The translations under genes and the position numbers were made by a program. This document shows, in pieces, positions 1-10,700 of a DNA stretch of 64,000 nucleotides. The DNA is from Thozetella sp. PMI_491 (Eukaryota > Ascomycota > Sordariomycetes > Chaetosphaeriales > Chaetosphaeriaceae), in the NCBI GenBank assembly GCA_021432635.1, contig MU270023.1, positions 124,001 to 188,000 on the forward strand. Direction: 5' to 3'. Numbering within the stretch: position 1 is the stretch's first letter; each line of letters begins with the position of its first letter. The notes under the pieces were generated by a model that worked only from the letters and a program-made list of their open reading frames with translations, made no database searches and had not been told where the DNA came from.

Positions 1-196
1 ATTCGGGGGACCTCGCTAAGTCTGGTGTAGGGATCGAATAATTCCGTGAGAGAGTGCAACGTGAAGAACCTCTCCGAAATGCAAAATTGGTTCCGCAACG
101 ATGTGAGTCTAGTGTGCGTGGGGTATATACAGATCCGTAGCTGAATGAATCCCAGGTATTTAGACTCTCCGGTCCGGAGGCCAGCGCCGCCATGCT
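1..196. other. Left edge, upstream of CorA-like gene
   Basis: This probably holds the start of the CorA-like gene below. A short stretch near 78-110 followed by GTGAGT (about 111) and a CCCAG acceptor (about 151-155) looks like an upstream exon and intron. The reading frame after the acceptor does not join cleanly to the exon at 197, so I did not extend the gene. Confidence 0.3.
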
Positions 197-1533
197 GTGA
201 GTCGCGAAGCCCTAGATTTTGTTTCCTTCATTGCAACGTTCTTACAAGCTCTCTCAAGATTCTGTACCCGGACTAAGCACGAGATTCCTTCTTTCCCGGA
301 CGACCATTCCTCTAGCCTCAAGTACATTCCTTTTGAGGACGGAGTCTTCAGGGAGGTCGTATCAAAGTTGCGATTACACCGCGCGATAGCAGTGGTCTTG
401 AAAAGTGGAGCGCCATCATGGACAAGGATTCCCTGCAAGATCGAAGGGCAGACAGCACGAGGTAAGCAAGAGAAGTTAATTCGTCTTCCCAGGGCCACGC
501 AATGCTGTACTGAGGCACGGAACTGATGGCCAGTAGTGTATATCTTGAGGTCTCAAGGGTCGTTCTCTGGCCGAATGGCTCTGTCTATCACGTATTTCCC
601 GGAAGCCCTCGCGCAACCACCCTTTCTACCGAGAGGTTCGAAGATGTTTGCGGTCTTCTTGGGATGCTCACCCGCAGAAGCCACGAAGATCGCCAAGGAA
701 CTCAGAGAAAGCCCTGCGGCTGCGGTGTCCCCATTCACGCTTATCAAGATATTCCTTGAGATGGAGCGCCGTAACCGGTTGGACCAGGTGGACCAAGCCG
801 TCAACGAGCTTGAGGCTGTGATACAGAACTTCAACGTGTCGGTTCAAGATACATGGGAGCTGTCGACCGCTGATAAGTCCGACCAGGATCCCAAGCAAAT
901 GATTAAGCGGTATCTCCGGGTGTCGCACTTGAAGAACGGACTTGTGGCCTGGAAGACACAGATGGAGAGGATGGCCGAGTGGGCGGCAGAGTTCCGCAAG
1001 ATGCCCTCTACGCGCGCCGACATCGACCCAAGGGTGTACATTCGGCGGATTATAGACGACTACGATATTCGTATAAACGACTGCGAGACGGCCATGCAGG
1101 GCTCATCCCTAACATTTGAGATGGTGGGTTCTCCCATTTTAGGCATTGCTACTGGATTGCTGTGCCGGAAGTGGCTGACTGTCTCTAGGAAACTGCACAT
1201 CAGGCGAGACAGGACACCGATATTGCCATTCGCGATGGCAAGGCTATGAAAACAATGGCGCTTGTCACCACTTTCTTCCTCCCCGGAACCTTTTTCGCTG
1301 TCAGTGTTCTACCCTTTGGAATCGATACCTATCTTCTAACTACACCTTAGACACTCCTTGCTATTCCAGAGTTCGAGTCTCTCAAGGATATCGACACGAT
1401 ACCGCCCTGGTCTATCTACGTCATCATGTTTATCCCGTCCACGGGCCTGGTCATGCTTGTATATTACTTCTGGGTTCGGTGTGGGCAGAGAAAAACGGCA
1501 CCTGCTGTCATTTCTTTCCCCAAGAACTCTTAG
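197..1533 (+). CDS. CorA-like membrane protein (fungal divergent type), 5' end uncertain
   Basis: Spliced model: 197-461, 534-1123, 1189-1299, 1351-1533, giving 382 codons in frame. The N-terminal exon carries the segment RFCTRTKHEIPSFPDDHSSS, which is typical of large fungal CorA-like proteins. The middle exon is a soluble helical region (MALSITYFPEA, then a long charged helix). The last two exons read DGKAMKTMALVTTFFLPGTF and a second hydrophobic segment around WSIYVIMFIPSTGLVMLVYY. These are the two C-terminal membrane helices of the CorA fold. The GMN signature that follows the first helix in true Mg2+ channels is absent, as is common in this fungal group, so transport is doubtful. Intron 3 has a CTAAC branch site. 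No ATG opens the first exon in frame, so the true start lies further left. Confidence 0.7.
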
Positions 1534-3326
1534 GAGACACCATCTATTTGTATCTTCATGTAGCGCACACCCGAAACCGCCATACGAGTCTTGCCATATA
1601 AAGTGGTTGGCATACAGATATCACAGTTTCCCGAGACATACAGACGCAAGGCGATCAAGAGAAATTACGGCCAGCCCAGTATTTTAATACATAAAAATGC
1701 TAAAAGCTTCTCAAAATTCTTATCCGTAAGCATTTGAGACCTTTATTCCATGGCTTTCGCCGAGGAGGGCTTCCGAATATGGGGCGAAGTGTACCTGGCA
1801 GGTTGCCACGGAGTGGTGCAACATCCGCATATTATATAGTAGATTATTAGATTGTCACAGTGTCAAATGAACAAATACAAATTTGCTGTATTACTACAGT
1901 AACTGTGGTCCTCGCGAAGTTGGCCACTCCGAAGCGACTGCAATTTGTTGCTCTAGAAGCGATCATACCAAACAGCATGTTCGTGCCTGCTTCCATGCGT
2001 GGGAAACGCGTATTAAGGTTCTTTCGTACCCAGTTATTGATACGCCATCCGACCATGCTTCATCGCGCTCTCCGAGACTAAATTAGGCGACCTTCGTCAA
2101 GAAGTGCGCCACGCGCCTCTCGTCTGTTTTCCAGAAACACAGCTCCCTGGAGTAAATCATTCCTTTAATAGGTCATTGTAGTCACTAGTCTTTTCTTGGC
2201 GCCCAACAAGGAATATGCGGGCGTGTCTTACAACAATGAGGTAGTTAGAAAGGTTCTGCGTAACTTTGATGCCCTCCATGCAAGCGCCCTTGCCCGCCCT
2301 GGGCTAGGATGGAGAGTATCCCAAGGTTTAGGCAAGATTTCTACGCCACTGGGTCCAGAATGAGAAATTGTAGGGTTCTACATGGCTAGATCGTTCGCTT
2401 GCGAATAGAAAAGATACGTTGGCTCGTTCTTGTTGGCGCGGTAGAATATGCTCAGGAGTTGGGGTCGAACCCCTGATCCCATGCGCACCCCAGCCTGAAT
2501 ATTGCTTCTCTCCGAAATTTCGATGGGCTGAAGCGAGCCGATCGCTTTTTGCGGCGAATGTCAGCCTATCAACCTTTTTTTGGTGCATTTTTCTCCTCTT
2601 CAGCCGTTGTCTCAGCCCAGTAGTGAGTTAGGCAAAGCGGATAGGTCACACAGTGAACGAAGTTAGAGGGCATGATTGGTCGAAGAAATGCAGTGGCGGA
2701 GCGCTAAGTGTCAACACAAAGTGCCCCGGCATCCACGATGATTTCCACACGACTTAGTCCGGGGCGAATCTAGGCGATTCCATGGTGTCTCTGTGTTCAT
2801 CTAATATAACCATGCAAAGTTATGCAACCGGATTCGCTCCATTCTTCAGCCTCATGTGCGGAGAAACGCTGCAGCGCGCTGGGCTGGGCACAGCGCACAG
2901 CCAAGACCCAGGACGACCCCTTGGACTTCTATGGGTGGAGTAAAGAACGGGTCGTACAGCACAGCCGCAAATGCCCGAAGCCGTGATACTATAGGCTACT
3001 TCAACTCCGAGGGCTAGCTAAGCAGCCCAATCATCCGTGTCTCTGCCTCTGCGCAACAAGGGCCTTCTCCCTAGCGAGGCCGGTCAGCACATTGGTTCAG
3101 TTTCTTTTTATGTGGAAATAACCGATGGCAATGCATCGACGCCAACCTCGATGTACCCGATCATAGAGTTCTATAAAGAGACCCTTATAGTTCCTGGACG
3201 AAGATATCCCCGCCGAGACTTGTTCCTGTCACACCACACTCCTTAGGGTCTTGTGAGATTCCACTCGTTAAGCACACTCGTTAATACCCCTTTCCCCCAC
3301 GCTCTTTTACTACTCCAATCACAAAA
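1534..3326. other. Intergenic, no gene recognised
   Basis: Only short, composition-driven open frames are present. A palindromic TCGAACCCC-type motif near 2462 resembles a tRNA B box but no cloverleaf can be built around it. The last 200 bp hold the promoter of the next gene. Confidence 0.5.
3172..3177 (+). promoter_or_regulatory. TATA box, GPI-anchored protein gene
   Basis: TATAAA lies about 155 bp before the ATG at 3327 and is followed by CT-rich sequence, as expected for a fungal core promoter. Confidence 0.4.
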
Positions 3327-5159
3327 ATGCGCGTCTCTGCTGCATTGGCCATGAGTGCCGCGGCGTTGGTACTGGCCGAAGACCTTCTCTTCATCGACAG
3401 TCTAGAGTACGTCGAGTATAGCGAAGCTACCACTAAGCTTGGGTATTCCGGTATGACTCAAAGATCAAACCGATTGCAGAATCAACTCTCCCTTCAAACT
3501 ACTAACTCTCTATCTAGCCAAGGTGGTGACCGAGGCAGAATGGAGGGCTATGACCACTGCCGACTTCGCAAAGTTCAAGGCAATCGTCATCTCCGACCCG
3601 TATTGCGGCGGGAGTACGGCTGAGATTCAGTTTCTGGATGACACAAAGGCCGTGTGGTCGCCTGCCATTGGCGGCAATATTGTGCTTATCGGCACTGACC
3701 CATCCCTTCACTCCGGCAGCGAGCCGGGGGCCGTAACGCTCATCGACAACTCCGTCACCTTCGCTGCCTCTGGTGATGCCACTGGCCTGTACTTCGCGCT
3801 CTCCTGCTACTATAACTCTGTCGACAGCGCAACTGTGGATGCCCTTTCCGAGTTCGGTACCTTCACGGTCCGTGGCAACCTCGGCTGCTACAACAATGCT
3901 CACATTGTCGCGTCCTCACCCGCCTTGGCCACCCTCGATGATGCGGCCCTCAGCGATTGGTCCTGCAGCGTCCACGAGGCCTTCTCCGGATACCCAACCG
4001 CAGGAGTCGGAGGCTTCCAGGCCCTCGCTATCGCAAAAGATATCCTCGGCGTCGGGTCCCAGGACTTTGGCGATGGCACGACTGGCTTGCCGTATATCAT
4101 TTCTCGTGGTGCTATCCCTGCCGGCTGCGGAGACGGCGTGTACCAGCCCAAGATTGGCGAGGAATGCGATCACGGCAAGTCGAACGGCGCGCCGGGAGAC
4201 CTATGCGACAAATCATGCAAGTGCCTATATGGTGTGCTTGATGCCACGGCCGGAACTTGCAAGGAAGCGCCTGTCTCCAGCACGACCAGCTCGACTTCTA
4301 GCACTAGCTCAAACTATACCTCTACTTCGACAGTGTTTAGGAACTCTACGTAAGTCCTAATTTTATCACTTAGCGACGTTAAATTAGCTGACCACTCTAG
4401 CAGTAGCACCTCTTTCTCGTACCATTCTACCACTTCTGTCCCGACCTCAACTACCACGGCCGAGGGTCCCTGCAACACCATTGTCGGAATTGAAATCATC
4501 GAGATCATCGAGATCGTCGAGGTATGCCCCGAGGGCAGCACTGGTTAGTTCTATGCCCATCGTGTAAATGGCTGCGGAAAGACTAATTGCCTCGGACAGT
4601 TACCACGATCGTGACAACGTGCTTGTCCACTCTACAGCGCCCCATCTATAGCACCTCCACCCCGGGATATCCCTGCTATGTCTGTGCCTTCGGACCTCCG
4701 GCGCCAACTGACTTCATGACCGTCACCACCGTGAGTAACCTGTGACCTGCCGCGGCCATCCTAGTCTAACTTGTCTAGACGTCCTGTCCCTCGCACCCCG
4801 AAGTGACCCCCGTCGTCACCGTCAAGAAGTGCAGCGCCTGCGAGGAAACCACTATCACCACCGATACCATCCCCGGGTGCACGCCGACTGAAACTGCCTG
4901 CCCTGGCTGTGCTCCGTTCGTGCCCGAAACGCCGCATGTGCACTCCCAGGCTCCGTCTGTGACAGTGCCGGCAGTGGTGACCTCGGCCAGGCCAACTGGC
5001 GTAGCACCGGCCAACGCGACTCTGAGCACGGTAACTGGATACCCTCCGGCTGGAGCTACGAGCACGGCCAAAGTGGTCACTGCCGGAGCGCCCCAGGTTG
5101 AGATCTTAGGAGCTGCCATTGCTGCCGGGGTGCTTGGTCTCTTGGCTGTACTTGCCTAG
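3327..5159 (+). CDS. GPI-anchored, Cys-rich cell-surface protein
   Basis: Five exons (3327-3450, 3518-4349, 4401-4543, 4600-4730, 4779-5159) give 536 aa. The first 17 or so residues are a signal peptide (MRVSAALAMSAAALVLAEDL). The C-terminus is a small-residue plus hydrophobic tail (GAAIAAGVLGLLAVLA), the usual GPI-attachment signal, so the product should sit on the plasma membrane or wall. Residues about 40-240 form an unrecognised globular domain. After it comes one copy of a Cys-rich module, CGDGVYQPKIGEECDHG followed by CDKSCKC, like the disulfide-rich repeat of secreted myxobacterial and eukaryotic proteins. Then follow Ser/Thr-rich O-glycosylation linkers, an Ile/Glu repeat (IEIIEIIEIVEV) and CxxC-rich segments. 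All introns are 48-67 bp with good GT-AG ends. No enzymatic motif is seen; a wall-structure or adhesion role is inferred. Confidence 0.8.
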
Positions 5160-5543
5160 AGACGAGTCTTGGTGCGAACACAAGACGGCGCAGATATTCC
5201 TGTAGTGCTTTTCTGAATTACTACCAAGGAGGTTCTAGCCCCTTTCGGAAGAATTTAGTGTTAATATTATGATGGTGGTGGGAATGCGTCTACATTCTCC
5301 TAGTGATTGTAGACTCGTGCACAGTGTCTAACATGGCTAAAGTTTCACTTCCATTAAGTTGGGGCCGATTGCATCGATACTCTGCCGAGTAAGCTGACTG
5401 CAAACAACAAAGATAGTTATAAAGAAGAGGATCTTCATTCAGTTGCATTCACAGGTGTCCAGCCAGAAACTCTGATGCTTTCGTCTAGGACGCTTCATCT
5501 GTAGCGTCTGTCTTCTTCCTCCTCTTCGTCATTGTCGTCGAGA
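5160..5543. other. Intergenic between convergent genes
   Basis: 3' flanks of the surface-protein gene and the kinase-like pseudogene. No other feature seen. Confidence 0.5.
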
Positions 5544-7130
5544 TCAGCTCTTGGGGCATTGCAAATCTCCTCTTAGTTTTTGCAATCCGTCAGCCAAGTC
5601 TGTAGGGCAGAACATTTTGCAAAGTGTGGTCATGTCGTCATAAACTCTAGCCCAGATGTTAATATTATTAAAAGCACGGCATGAATGGAACCTACACTTG
5701 TCTCTGAGTCGAACCTGGGACGTAAACTGCGTTACCGATATTGAAAGGCAGAGAGTATAGTAAGTTCCTGGCATCCCAGTCCTCAACTAAAGTGCAGACG
5801 AAGTATTAGAATGCCCAGGATTCTATTTGGGAGACGGGGCAATGCAAACCTGGTTCAGAGACGGGAAAGTGCCGGTTATAGTTTTGAATATACTCCTTGT
5901 TGCTCAATCTGTGCCTAGGCGCTCGCCAATTCCCGGTGTCATACTCGTTGTGGCCATAGAAAGAGCACACGTCAAAGACGAAAGCCTCTCCAGTTTTGGC
6001 GTCCATGGCTGTATTTCCGTCCCAGCAATCACCATGAACCAGGCATGGCTTCAGAGTCCGCCGTTCTAATTGGAATGGGAGAAGCAGTTGCGGAATGACT
6101 TTCTCCAGCGTGAGGCCAGCCACCATGTCGAATTCCGGCCACTTCAAGACAGGGCCGGCGAGGCCAATAATGTGGCCAAAATGGCTCTTGAACACATTGC
6201 ACTATGAATCGTCCCAAAACACAACAGCTTAGGCGATCTTAGCATGGCATGTGCGGATGTGAAAGCCGAACTTGCCAGTCGGAGACTGAGATCGAAAGTG
6301 GAGATCTGCTAGCCCCGCGGCAAGCTGCAATGGCTCCGCGGGCTGTACAGTACCTATCGTTAGTGCCTATATCTGAATGAAGTCCAAATCAAGTGAGGGT
6401 TACGAAACCTGATTCCCGATTTCACGGAACTCGAGTAGAAGAAAGTATGTCTCTGGTTCTTGCTTTACATACCAGCCCCAATTGAAAGGCTCCGGACAGA
6501 ACCTTGGCGAGGTAGCGGCAATGGCTTTCAGTGACTCATATTCACCCTCACACATGATGCGACCTGTCTCCCCCAAGGTTACAGCCTAGTCATGAATGAA
6601 ATTTGATGAGATGGTTTGCGAACCAAGGGTGAACACTGAACGGTCGAACGTTATCTTGAAAGTACCTTCAGAAAGTAATCGCGATGCTCTCCGGCGGGGA
6701 GCCGAACCGTGATCCTAGCGGTGATGCCCCAATGTGATTCTTCGTATTTCATCGTGTCGATGACTTTTGCTCCAGCATCGGGGAATGCTGCTCTTGTCAG
6801 ACTGAGGTTGCCTAGTGTCCCTGCTTGAATTTCCAACTTACCGGCGATCACATTCTCGTCGACGTCAAAGGCTCCAATGGTGGTGGGCGGCGCTATTGGC
6901 TCAGTTGGAGTGGCTTCGAGCCACTTCTGGGCATTATTACTTGCAATGGACGAGATTGTGAGGAGCTCGTTATTGCTTGAATCATGGACACTGACGATTG
7001 AAGCCTCTTGATCTTCTGTCAGAATATCCGCACTGCCGGAGCGGTCCACTATATCAACCGTGTCGTCTAGCCCATCGGTGCGTTCTACTGGTTTATCACC
7101 ACGAGAACCGACAAAAATATGAGCTCTCAT
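5544..7130 (-). pseudogene. Fructosamine/ribulosamine-3-kinase-like pseudogene
   Basis: Reading leftward from an ATG at 7130, spliced exons recover nearly a whole fungal member of the fructosamine-kinase family (PF03881, protein-kinase-like fold), which phosphorylates sugar adducts on proteins or small amines. Visible segments are ITARITVRLPAGEHRDYFLK, then after an intron GETGRIMCEGEYESLKAI, then FGFHIRTCHAKIA, the catalytic loop LVHGDCWDGN, the metal-binding region FDVCSFYGHNEYD, and a C-terminus ending LADGLQKLRG. Splice sites are well kept (for example GTTTGC...TTTAG near 5800 and GTGTAG...GCTAG near 5640). A 51-bp intron starting GTAAGT is likely near 6790-6845. The exon around 6180-6350 holds two in-frame stops, TAA after CHAKIA and TAG after FWDDS. 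Removing them by splicing would break the frame. Both fit CA-to-TA changes, the RIP context. Catalytic residues are intact, so inactivation looks recent. Confidence 0.7.
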
Positions 7131-7702
7131 CGTGATAGTACAACAGCTCAATATAACCCACGACCTTAGTAGGGCCTACTTAGACTGCAGTGTCCTCGGC
7201 ACGCGCTCGTAGAGTCGAGTAGGTAGTCTCAGGCCTTCCGGCAGTTTCACAACGCCATGCAAGGATCAGCTCTGGAGCAATGGGAGTTATGGGGATCGAG
7301 CGTTGGGGATAATCCCTGAGCGTGTTCCACGGGGAAGATGGCATGCAGGGTTGGCGCTTGGATACAGGGGCTCTGCCAATGGAGAAGCAGAGATAAGCGC
7401 GCGATTAATTGCCACGCCTGGTCTAGCCGCACGCGCTAGTACTGCAAAGGGATGAGGCTGCCACCAACATGCCTTTGGAACAGGCACCTGCCTGCGATGT
7501 GAAAAAAAAAAAGGGCGCTCGTGGGACATTAGACGATCGCCGAAAGACAGGGCTATGAGCTATCTTGCGCGAGGTGACCGAGATTGACTGAGTTTTCTGG
7601 GGACGGAGTGGCGAGATGGTATTGTTCACCAACGCCTCGGCATAGATTCGTGGCCGTTGTTTTGCTGACAGAAGCTAGTTTCGCAAAGGTCGCTTCAAGT
7701 CG
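7131..7702. other. Intergenic between divergent genes
   Basis: Shared upstream region of the kinase-like pseudogene and the NLR gene. It holds an A11 run near 7502-7512. No gene seen. Confidence 0.5.
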
Positions 7703-10700
7703 ATGCCTCTCTTCGACGAGCCATCTTATGCGGATGAGCCCCGTTCTGATGCCCATCCAAGCCTGAATAAAGCCGCTGCAATCGAATCGAGCAAGTCTCA
7801 AAAGCAGTCGACGCTACCATTTCTCCCATTTCACTCACGGAAGCTTTTAGGCTCCTCGCTTTCGACATTTAGCACCACAACTAGGGCCCCAGAAGGGCAA
7901 GAGGATCCCCTTGGCCTTCAAGTCGCGTATGATATCGACAACTCGGTAGGAGACCTTGTTTTTGTGCATGGACTGGGCGGCTCTGCATGGAAATCGTTCT
8001 CATGGAACCGTGATACGTCCTGCTTCTGGCCACGATGGCTGCCATCGGAGGAAGAAATCCTTTCCAAATTCCGGATTCTGACATTCGGGTACAATTCAAA
8101 ATTCCATGGTGCGGCAGCTAACCTCGACATATTGGACTTTGCCAAGGATCTCCTCTTGCAACTCATGACAGCCGCGAGCACGAACCCCGAGCATCAAAGC
8201 CGCCCCATAATATTTATCGTGCACTCCATGGGCGGTCTTGTCGTGAAAAAGGCCTATTCACTCGGCAAGCACGACAAATTGTACGCGAATTTGGTTTCCC
8301 GCATCAGAGGCATCGTATTCCTATCAACCCCACATCGGGGGAGTCGGTATGCCAAGGTGCTTAACAAGATCTTATCCGCGATGCCTTTGGGTAGGCCTCC
8401 TAAGGCCTACGTAGCGGGACTAGAGATGCAGTCCAGTGCTATCCAAGATATAAATGAGAGTTTTAGACAGCAATGCGATGGACTGCTTTTGTGCTCTTTT
8501 TATGAAACACTCAAGACTAGTCTTAGGCTGACTAAAGTGCTGGTGGGTTTAATCTCGCTGTTCAAATCTGAGAGAGTACTAATGCCGCTTTCAGATAGTC
8601 GAAAAGGATTCTGCTATTCTCGGATATCCGAACGAGATGTCTGCAGCAATGGATGCCAACCATCACACGGTCTGCAAGTACAAAGATAGGTCTGACCCGA
8701 ACTTCATTAAGGTCAAAGGCGTCCTCAAGACATGGGCCGCCCAACTAGTCCCAACAGGTGAGCATTCAACTCTAGCCTCATAGCCTCCACCCGCAACTTG
8801 TAACTACCCTGTACAGCACCTGACTAACGGTAAATAGAACCTGGGCTCACAGGGGCCAGCATTTCCCTCATCGCTGATCCCCAGGCCTTCCCAATAATTG
8901 AGCATCGGATACAAGATATATTTGGGGCTCTCCGTCCAACAACGAGCCGTCCGAGTACACCGAATGGGACCAAACCCAAAGGCGGCGCATGGCTCCTGGA
9001 TAAACCCGGATTCCAGGCTTGGTCAGCAGCAACCAACTCAAAATTCAGCCACTTTTGGTTGATCGGGCTCCCCGGCACAGGGAAGACGGTTCTAGCACAA
9101 TCAGTGCTCGAAAATCTAAGAGCGCAAGGCCATGATGTCCACTCTCACTTCTTTGACCGGACACATCAGCTACAGCGCACTGCATCTTACTGTCTTCGAT
9201 CTCTTGCCACTCAGCTCGCTTTATCTAATGCTATCTTTAGAGAGGCTCTATTCGAACTTCACGAGAAAACAGGCCTGAAATTCAACGACCAGCATCAAAC
9301 TCTCAACTCCATCTGGGATCGAGTGTTCGAAGGTATCATATTTCACCTCCCATTCGAGAAACCTCTGTTCTGGATTCTTGATGGGATCGATGAGTCGGAT
9401 GTGCCTACAGGCCTTTTCTCGCGCCTTTCGAGCATTCCGTCGAATATTCCAATACGAGTGCTCTTCAGCAGCCTACCTTTGAAAAACGCCGTTGGGATAG
9501 ACCAGTCACGAATCCAAACGTACTTCCTGCAGGCATCCGACACAGAAACCGACATGACGGCCTACGTCACTCGGACACTCTGTGCCTTGCTACCAGATAA
9601 CCAAGAAATCCAACAGATTATCCGATCAGAGATACTGCGCAAAGCTGCGGGGTCCTTTTTGTGGACACGACTCGCGCTGGAATTGATGCAAGAGAGGTGG
9701 CATACTGAAGAAGACATCAAATTGGTCTTAGAAGAAGTGCCTAAGGGCATGGCTGCGATGTATAGCCGAATGGTGACGACTCTGGAGGAGCAAATGCCCC
9801 GCAATATCGAATTGGCGAAACACGTGCTCACCTGGGTTGTATGCGGCTGGCGGCCCTTGTACATCGATGAGCTTGCGGAGGCCCTTCGACCCAAGTTCGG
9901 CGCCTTCACTAATCTCGAACTCACTATCAGGCAACTCTGCGGCCAGTTCGTTACAGTGGGTCGACGCGAAGGCGGACGGTCAAAGGCTTCCCTGATACAT
10001 ACCACAGCACGGGACTTCCTTGTTCATGGAGATGAGGAGCATTCTCCATGGATCTCCCCGAAGCAGGCTCACGAGCAAATTGCCAGAACCTGTCTATCGT
10101 ACTTGTGCAATGACATGTGGCGGAGACACTTCTCTGCCTTCGAAAATCCTGCGGCTGCAAGCAGCGGTGTGTCCAGGACTAACAACCTTCAAATTGCTGC
10201 GGTTGAGTATCCTTTGCTTGAGTACGCCACATATCACTGGGCATACCACATCTCCAAAGCCTCTAGTGACAGCCCTGCGCTTATGGAAGCTCTTAAGGAG
10301 TTCATGCTTACATCTTGTCTGTCTTGGATCGAAGGAATTGCCCTTTCCGGAAATATCGCTCATCTGATTCGTTCTGCTCAATTCCTCAAGACTTACGTCA
10401 AGGAAGCAAAAGGCAACACTTCCAACAACATTCTATCTCGGCCACAGCTGCGATCCCCGGCTTCTCAGACCTCTGTGGATTGGATCCAACCTTGGGCGAC
10501 AGACTTCATCCGTATCGCCGGGAAGTTCGGGGCTAATTTGATCCTCAACCCATCTTCAGTATACTGGAATGTCCCCCCAATGTGTCCTAGGCAGTCAATG
10601 GTCGGCACTACGTTTAACTCCCTAAGACCAATCGCCTTATCTGTCGTGGGGCTCGGGTCAAGTACATGGGACGATTGTCAGGCTAGCGTAGTCATTGGAA

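Noticed and set aside
2440-2500. tRNA-like B box (TCGAACCCC palindrome)
   Set aside because: No A box at the right distance and no acceptor or anticodon stem can be formed on either strand.
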